Assembly: GCA_900768425.1 (NCBI GenBank)
Contig: CAAGCR010000063.1
Coordinates: 1-17,360, forward strand
DNA: 17,360 bases
Direction: 5' to 3'
Source: Clostridia bacterium
GTDB taxonomy: Bacteria > Bacillota > Clostridia > Christensenellales > UBA1242
The notes under the pieces are model-generated. The model was not told where the DNA came from. It was given only the letters and a program-made list of their open reading frames with translations, and did no database searches. The position numbers and the translations under genes were made by a program. Numbering within the stretch: the stretch's first letter is position 1; each line of letters begins with the position of its first letter. Shown here in pieces: positions 13,133 to 17,360 of this stretch.

Positions 13133-15298
13133 ATGGATATAGTAGAACAATTAAGTGCTGAATTTAAACTAAAAAAGGAATATTCACAAAACATAATTAA
13201 CTTGTTAGATGAAGGTTGCACAATACCATTCATCGCACGTTATAGAAAAGAAATGCATGGCTCTTGCGATGACCAAGTTTTAAGAGAATTTGCCGATAGA
13301 TTAACATATTTACGCAACTTACAAAAACGTAAAGAAGAAGTTGAGAACTCTATAAAAGAGCAAGAAAAATGGACAGAAGAACTAGAAATTGCCCTAAAAA
13401 ATGCAAAAACTTTAACCGAAGTAGAAGATATTTATCGCCCATATAAACCAAAACGTAAAACTCGTGCAAGCGTGGCAATAGCAAAAGGCTTAGAACCACT
13501 AGCAGACATCATTATGGCACAAGAGATTACAACCGATGAGTTAAATAAAAAAGCCGAAGAATTTATAAACGAAGAAAAAGAAGTTAAATCTGTTGAAGAA
13601 GCCTTGCAAGGTGCAAAGGACATTATTGCAGAACGCATTTCCGATGATGCCGAACTTCGTAAAACTTTGCGACAAATTATCAAAGATTTTGCCCTTATAA
13701 AAACAACTTTGCTAGAAAAAGAAGGCAATGAAGTATACGATATGTATGCAGACCACTCCGAACCGGTTAAAAACATTCCAAGCCATAGAATTTTAGCCAT
13801 AAATCGTGGTGAAAAAGAAGAATGCTTAAAGGTTGAGATTGTACTAGAAGACAAACTTGCTTTTGATGAGATTGAAAAAGTCTATATAAAGGAAAATTCA
13901 ACTTTAAAAGAAATTATGCAAGAAATTATAGCCGATAGTTATAAACGCCTTCTATTCCCAAGTTTAGAGAACGAATGCCGTACCGACTTAACCGATGTGG
14001 CAAACGAACAAGCAATCAAAATGTTTGAAGTAAACTTAAAACCTTTGCTTTTGCAATCTCCATTAAAAAATAATGTCATTATGGGTTTTGACCCAGGATA
14101 TAGAATGGGCTGTAAGGTTGCAATTATAGATAAAAATGGTGAAGTATTAGACACAACCGTTGTATATCCAACACCACCATTCAATAAAACAGAAGAAGCC
14201 CTAGAAAAATTAAAAGCCCTAGTTGAAAAAGATAAAGTAGACATTGTCGCCGTAGGTAATGGTACAGCAAGTAAAGAATCTGAAATATTTATTTGTGAAC
14301 TTATAAAACAAGTTAATCGTCCATTAAACTACGCAATGGTAAACGAAGCAGGTGCATCGGTTTACTCAGCAAGCAAACTAGGTGCAGAAGAATTCCCAGA
14401 CTACGATGTAAACTTGCGTAGTGCAGTGTCTATTGCAAGAAGACTTGCCGACCCAATGGCAGAACTTATTAAAATAGATGTTAAATCAATAGGTGTAGGA
14501 CAATATCAACACGATATGCCACAAAATCGTCTTACCCAAGTTTTAACCGGTGTTGTAGAAGACTGTGTTAATAGTGTCGGTGTAGACCTTAACTCCGCAA
14601 GCCCAAGCCTACTTTCTTATGTTTCAGGCTTAAATTCATCAATAGCAAAAAATATTGTTGAATATCGTAAAGAAATCAACCACTTTGTATCTCGCGACCA
14701 ACTTCTAAAAGTTAAAAAACTAGGGCCAAAAGCCTATGAACAATGTGCAGGTTTCTTGCGTATTACAGATGGCGAAAACGTGCTAGATAACACAGCTGTT
14801 CACCCAGAAAGTTACCAAAGTGCCGAAAAATTACTAAAATTGTTCAACTTAACCGATGATGATGTAAAAGCCAATAAACTAGAAAGTTTGCCAAGTTTGG
14901 TAAAATTAAAAGGCGAAGAAAAAGTAGCCGAAGAAATAGGTGTCGGTGTTCCAACTCTTGTGGATATGGTAAAAGAACTCACAAAACCGGGTAGAGATAT
15001 TCGTGAAGATATGCCAAAACCAGTTTTAAGAGCCGAGCTATTAAGCCTAGAAAATCTAAAAGAAGGAATGATAATCAAAGGCACAGTTCGTAATGTCATA
15101 GACTTTGGTGCATTTATAGACATAGGCGTTCACCAAGATGGACTTGTCCATATATCACAAATTTCTAATAAGTTTATAAAACATCCATCAGATGTTTTAA
15201 CCGTAGGTCAACAACTAAATGTAAAAGTGCTATCTGTAGATATTCCTAAAAAACGCATATCACTAACAATAAAAGACTGCCCACAAGATGAGAATTAA
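13133..15298 (+). CDS. tex: Tex-family S1 RNA-binding protein
   Basis: Tex (called YdcI in Bacillus) is a conserved cytoplasmic nucleic-acid-binding protein linked to transcription and RNA handling and related to eukaryotic Spt6. ATG 13133 is preceded by AAAGGA and gives 721 residues, the usual family length; an in-frame TTG at 13082 would add 17 residues read from the upstream hairpin repeat and is rejected. Order of domains: N-terminal helical region beginning VEQLSAEFKL, a YqgF/RNase H-like domain with D320 in MGFDPGYRMG, helix-hairpin-helix repeats ~485-550 (LLSYVSGLNSSIAKNIVEYR and LLKVKKLGPKAYEQ), and an S1 domain ~645-716 (GTVRNVIDFGAFIDIG, then GLVHISQIS). It is complete, with no frameshift seen. 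It is flanked on both sides by GTGAA-hairpin repeats, and the first hairpin of the downstream array overlaps its stop codon. Confidence 0.96.
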   Translation: MDIVEQLSAEFKLKKEYSQNIINLLDEGCTIPFIARYRKEMHGSCDDQVLREFADRLTYLRNLQKRKEEVENSIKEQEKWTEELEIALKNAKTLTEVEDIYRPYKPKRKTRASVAIAKGLEPLADIIMAQEITTDELNKKAEEFINEEKEVKSVEEALQGAKDIIAERISDDAELRKTLRQIIKDFALIKTTLLEKEGNEVYDMYADHSEPVKNIPSHRILAINRGEKEECLKVEIVLEDKLAFDEIEKVYIKENSTLKEIMQEIIADSYKRLLFPSLENECRTDLTDVANEQAIKMFEVNLKPLLLQSPLKNNVIMGFDPGYRMGCKVAIIDKNGEVLDTTVVYPTPPFNKTEEALEKLKALVEKDKVDIVAVGNGTASKESEIFICELIKQVNRPLNYAMVNEAGASVYSASKLGAEEFPDYDVNLRSAVSIARRLADPMAELIKIDVKSIGVGQYQHDMPQNRLTQVLTGVVEDCVNSVGVDLNSASPSLLSYVSGLNSSIAKNIVEYRKEINHFVSRDQLLKVKKLGPKAYEQCAGFLRITDGENVLDNTAVHPESYQSAEKLLKLFNLTDDDVKANKLESLPSLVKLKGEEKVAEEIGVGVPTLVDMVKELTKPGRDIREDMPKPVLRAELLSLENLKEGMIIKGTVRNVIDFGAFIDIGVHQDGLVHISQISNKFIKHPSDVLTVGQQLNVKVLSVDIPKKRISLTIKDCPQDEN

Positions 15299-15420
15299 TT
15301 ATTGTGAAAGCAATAATTAAAAAGTGAACAAAATACATTTGTATTTTGCAGTGAACGAGATTACATCTCGCGGTGAACAAATTGCAAGCAATTTGCAGTG
15401 AATGCAAGCATTTGCTTGCG
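15295..15420 (+). repeat. Array of five variable hairpins joined by constant (A/G)GTGAA linkers
   Basis: Hairpin 0: TTAATTATTG (15295-15304) with CAATAATTAA (15311-15320). Linkers AGTGAA at 15323, AGTGAA at 15350, GGTGAA at 15372 and AGTGAA at 15397 each precede one hairpin. Hairpin 1: CAAAATAC-ATTT-GTATTTTG (15329-15348). Hairpin 2: CGAGAT-TAC-ATCTCG (15356-15370). Hairpin 3: CAAATTGC-AA-GCAATTTG (15378-15395). Hairpin 4: GCAAGC-ATTT-GCTTGC (15404-15419) plus a T-G outer pair. Hairpins 1-3 end G then C before the next linker. Arms are unrelated in sequence, except that 3 and 4 share most of TGCAAGCAATTTGC, yet all pair perfectly. There is no T run and no coding frame. The rest of 15421-15506 holds only the rsuA leader. 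Confidence 0.85.
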
Positions 15421-15506
15421 GTTATTGTTTAATTTTTAATATATATGAGTTTGAATTCTCACAAAATTTGTATTAATACCAAACTTTAAATTAAAAAGGA
15501 CAATTT

Positions 15507-16202
15507 ATGCGTTTAGATAAATTTGTTTCAAATAATACAAACCTTTCTCGCAGTGAGGCGAGTGGCCAAATTAAAAAGGGGAATGTATGTGTGGATGGCG
15601 TAGTTGTCACATCACCCGAATATAAAATTGATGAAAATATAAATAAAATTTCACTATTTGGTGATGTAGTAAACTATCAAAAATATACATACCTAATGCT
15701 AAATAAACCGCAAGGAGTTGTTAGTGCGACAACTGACACTCGCGACAAAACCGTATTAGATTTGTTGCCACCGGAATATAAAAAACAAAATCTTTTCCCT
15801 TGTGGCAGATTAGATAAAGACACTTTGGGACTTGTTATTTTAACCAATAACGGACAAGGTGCACATAAGCTCTTAGCACCTAAAAATCATGTAACAAAGG
15901 AGTATGAATATAAGTGTGCCGATGCTTTGTCAAATAAAGATAAACAAAAAATTGAACAAGGCATTCTTTTAAAAGACGGCTACACAACAAAACCATGCAT
16001 AATAAAACAACTTTCGTCCCAAAATGGAATAATAACTATAACCGAAGGTAAATATCACGAAATTAAAAGAATGTTTGGTGCGGTAGGAAATAAAATAACT
16101 TTTTTAAAACGTATTTCATTCGGAACAATAAAACTAGACCCCAACTTATCCTACGGGCAATTTCGCCCACTGACTCCTGAAGAAAAAAGCATTTTTGAAT
16201 AA
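15507..16202 (+). CDS. rsuA: RsuA-family pseudouridine synthase
   Basis: Converts a specific uridine of rRNA to pseudouridine. The 231 residues are typical of the small-subunit (RsuA) branch. An S4 RNA-binding domain occupies ~1-55 (MRLDKFVSNNTNLSRSEASG). The catalytic domain starts at ~62 with LMLNKPQGVVSATTD, and the catalytic aspartate is D103 in PCGRLDKDTLGL. The late motif EGKYHEIKRMFGAVG (~178-195) is characteristic. ATG at 15507 has AAAGGA at 15495-15500. A possible but weak promoter (TTGAAT at 15451, TAATAC at 15474) lies just upstream, so the gene may be transcribed alone after the hairpin array. Which uridine is modified (16S, as in E. coli RsuA, or 23S, as in RluB-type enzymes) cannot be read from the sequence. 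Confidence 0.92.
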   Translation: MRLDKFVSNNTNLSRSEASGQIKKGNVCVDGVVVTSPEYKIDENINKISLFGDVVNYQKYTYLMLNKPQGVVSATTDTRDKTVLDLLPPEYKKQNLFPCGRLDKDTLGLVILTNNGQGAHKLLAPKNHVTKEYEYKCADALSNKDKQKIEQGILLKDGYTTKPCIIKQLSSQNGIITITEGKYHEIKRMFGAVGNKITFLKRISFGTIKLDPNLSYGQFRPLTPEEKSIFE

Positions 16203-16256
16203 CAATATAAATGAAAATTGATTGCTGATGAATTGTTGTTAAATATATTTATTAAG

Positions 16257-16360
16257 TTTAAGCAATCACAAATTTTTGCATTTATACCAGACTTTGAGCA
16301 ACTACAAACCTTTGCCCCCGAACCAAAGGAGCTGTCAGACAAATGCGTGACTGAGGGGTT
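16257..16360 (+). repeat. Degenerate clostridial intergenic repeat, left of the small gene
   Basis: Two ~36-base units (TTTAAGCAATCACAAATTTTTG at 16257 and TTTGAGCAACTACAAACCTTTG at 16293) lead into CCTTTG (16309-16314) and CAAAGG (16324-16329), a 6-base hairpin. GAGCTGTCAG then GACTGAGGGG (16330-16357) follow, a composite I associate with widespread intergenic repeats of gut clostridia. Related units occur at 16944-17058. Nothing else is seen in 16203-16425. Confidence 0.6.
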
Positions 16361-16425
16361 TCCCTGCTTATTGAAAAAATGATTTAATTAGTGACATTTA
16401 TACCAATCTCTCAACCAATACAATC

Positions 16426-16454
16426 TTGACAAATTATTAAAAATGTGATATTTT
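16426..16454 (+). promoter_or_regulatory. Sigma-A promoter of the small hypothetical gene
   Basis: A perfect TTGACA (16426-16431), a 17-base spacer, then TATTTT (16449-16454) with TG at 16446-16447 making an extended -10. AAGGAG (16468-16473) then precedes the ATG by 11 bases. Confidence 0.65.
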
Positions 16455-16484
16455 GTATATAAGAATCAAGGAGTACCAATTAAT

Positions 16485-16853
16485 ATGAAGAATATATATA
16501 AAGAAATTGAAAGAAAATATTTGCAAGCGAAAAAATCAAAAAATTTTAATTCTAACGAATTTAATTCTAAAATTGAACAAACAATAAAAGAATTTTATCC
16601 AGAAAATAAAGATTTTGACGTTTTAAAAGTATTGTACGATGGAAAGAACTATGTATATGTACAAGGCGTAAGAGTTGATATTGATGAAAATAAAAAGATG
16701 TATTTAACAACTCAAAACAACTATGCCTATGTTTATAGAATGGGTGGCGGAAATGAAATAGCCCACAATGGCTGTCTAACTTGCCAAGACATAGAAAACA
16801 ACTTAAAAATCAAAGAAAAAGATAAAAACATTTCTAAAGAATTTGAAAGATAA
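16485..16853 (+). CDS. Small hypothetical protein, 122 residues
   Basis: I do not recognise this protein. It has its own good promoter and a ribosome site (AAGGAG at 16468-16473), so it is probably expressed. The sequence is highly charged and lysine-rich with no signal peptide or membrane span, so likely cytoplasmic. Residues ~1-40 are predicted helix (IYKEIERKYLQAKKSKNF). Residues ~45-95 are beta-rich (VLYDGKNYVYVQGVRVDID, then NNYAYVYRMGGG), and the end has one CxxC (GCLTCQDI) without a second pair, so it is not a complete zinc finger. It stands alone and is flanked on both sides by related repeat units (16257-16360 and 16944-17058) and by AATGA/TGATGA ends in inverted orientation. This is compatible with arrival as cargo of an element. 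Confidence 0.7.
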   Translation: MKNIYKEIERKYLQAKKSKNFNSNEFNSKIEQTIKEFYPENKDFDVLKVLYDGKNYVYVQGVRVDIDENKKMYLTTQNNYAYVYRMGGGNEIAHNGCLTCQDIENNLKIKEKDKNISKEFER

Positions 16854-16943
16854 AAATGTTTTCAATTAATAAATCATTTGATTATTATAAATTATTAAAA
16901 TGAAAGAATTGTTGTCTTTAAACATTTGCTATAACAACAAAAA

Positions 16944-17058
16944 CTTAAGGCACTCTCAAACCTTTGTTTCAACTATAAAACCTTAAGGAAACCACAAAAC
17001 TTTGCTTTAATAATTCAAACTTAAGAGACCATAAAACCTTTTCTCCCCTGACAGGGAG
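16944..17058 (+). repeat. Three 38-base tandem units ending in a CCCTGACAGGG palindrome
   Basis: CTTAAG recurs at 16944, 16982 and 17020, exactly 38 bases apart. Each unit has an A-rich AAACCTTTG-like block at the same offset (CTCAAACCTTTG, CACAAAACTTTG, ATAAAACCTTTT). The third runs into CTCCC (17043-17047) and GGGAG (17054-17058) around CTGACA. The units match those at 16257-16328 in order and spacing. Of the rest of 16854-17136, only the TGATGA-like sequence near 17120 stands out. Confidence 0.65.
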
Positions 17059-17136
17059 GGAAAGTATGTGGTAACTCAAATGTAAGTACACCAGCATTAC
17101 TTTGTGTAAGGTTACATAAATTCATCATTTATCATT

Positions 17137-17178
17137 AAAAATAGCGGTCAAATTTGTAAAAATTTGACCGCTATTTTT
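17137..17178. terminator. Bidirectional terminator, 19-base perfect stem
   Basis: AAAAATAGCGGTCAAATTT (17137-17155) and its exact complement (17160-17178) flank a GTAA loop. A and T tracts at the two feet allow termination on either strand. It would end the transcript of the small hypothetical gene or of a minus-strand gene beyond the window. Confidence 0.85.
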
Positions 17179-17325
17179 GTGTAAAATTGCCATTTCAAAC
17201 TTTTTTAACAAATTGTAAAAATCGTTTGACAACGCAGGGGGTATACTTGCTTTGTAAAGATATTCAATGGATATATTTACGCTAACGTTTTGATTGAAAA
17301 ATATTTTATTTTAGTATTAGTTTAT

Positions 17326-17353
17326 TTGACTAAATATCATTTAAAATGATAAA
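17326..17353 (+). promoter_or_regulatory. Promoter with operator-like palindrome at window end
   Basis: TTGACT (17326-17331), a 16-base spacer and GATAAA (17348-17353). TATCATTT (17335-17342), one A, AAATGATA (17344-17351) is a perfect palindrome that fills the spacer and overlaps the -10. The controlled gene lies past the window. A further TTGACA at 17226, followed by GGGGGTATACTT, has no well-spaced -10. Confidence 0.4.
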
Positions 17354-17360
17354 ACTATAA

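Noticed and set aside
15295..15420. CRISPR-like array or tandem terminators
   Set aside because: Constant parts are only 6 bases, spacing is 22-27 bases, every variable part is a self-palindrome, and no T runs follow.
16944..17058. CRISPR array
   Set aside because: The 38-base units include diverged spacers and diverged repeats with no constant repeat of 24 bases or more, and no cas genes are present.
1..17360. tRNA, rRNA, riboswitch or phage-defence genes
   Set aside because: I looked along both strands and saw no cloverleaf, rRNA core, known riboswitch motif or defence-type protein.

Overview
The window is AT-rich DNA from a low-G+C Gram-positive bacterium, most likely an uncultured clostridial (Firmicutes/Bacillota) lineage. 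The evidence is purine-rich Shine-Dalgarno sequences, sigma-A type promoters, frequent TTG and GTG starts, a dnaG-rpoD core gene pair, a Firmicute-type SOS box before a Y-family polymerase, and intergenic repeats of a kind I associate with gut clostridia. Species cannot be set from the sequence alone.

Layout. (1) 1-4558: two genes for exported surface proteins. The first is a signal-anchored protein with a DUF6273-like (C-type-lectin-like) C-terminus whose last ~140 bases look like the variable repeat of a diversity-generating retroelement target. The second is a large GLUG-type beta-helix/adhesin-like protein with a C-terminal membrane anchor. (2) 4559-5279: 720 bases without a gene, holding a near-perfect inverted repeat, two and a fraction copies of a ~225-base structured tandem repeat, a palindrome abutting a -10 box, and a strong terminator before dnaG. 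(3) 5280-8885: tight operon dnaG - rpoD - C4 zinc-ribbon/coiled-coil gene (gaps of 4 and 8 bases). (4) 9193-10263: a lysine-rich hypothetical gene whose promoter implies an almost leaderless mRNA. (5) 10446-13076: dinB-like polymerase (minus) divergent from an SAH/MTA deaminase-type amidohydrolase (plus), with an SOS box between them. (6) 13133-16202: tex and an RsuA-family pseudouridine synthase. (7) 16203-17360: a short hypothetical gene bracketed by related ~38-base repeats, then a terminator and promoter-like signals for a gene beyond the window.

Most genes are housekeeping: primase and main sigma factor, SOS-linked translesion polymerase, purine-nucleoside salvage, RNA-associated Tex, and rRNA modification. 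The notable non-coding signal is a family of elements made of a constant linker (A/G)GTGAA followed by a perfect hairpin whose arms differ completely from copy to copy. It occurs at four intergenic sites, three of them starting within 10 bases of a stop codon, with a five-hairpin array after tex. I do not recognise this as a named element. All counts and alignments were made by eye.
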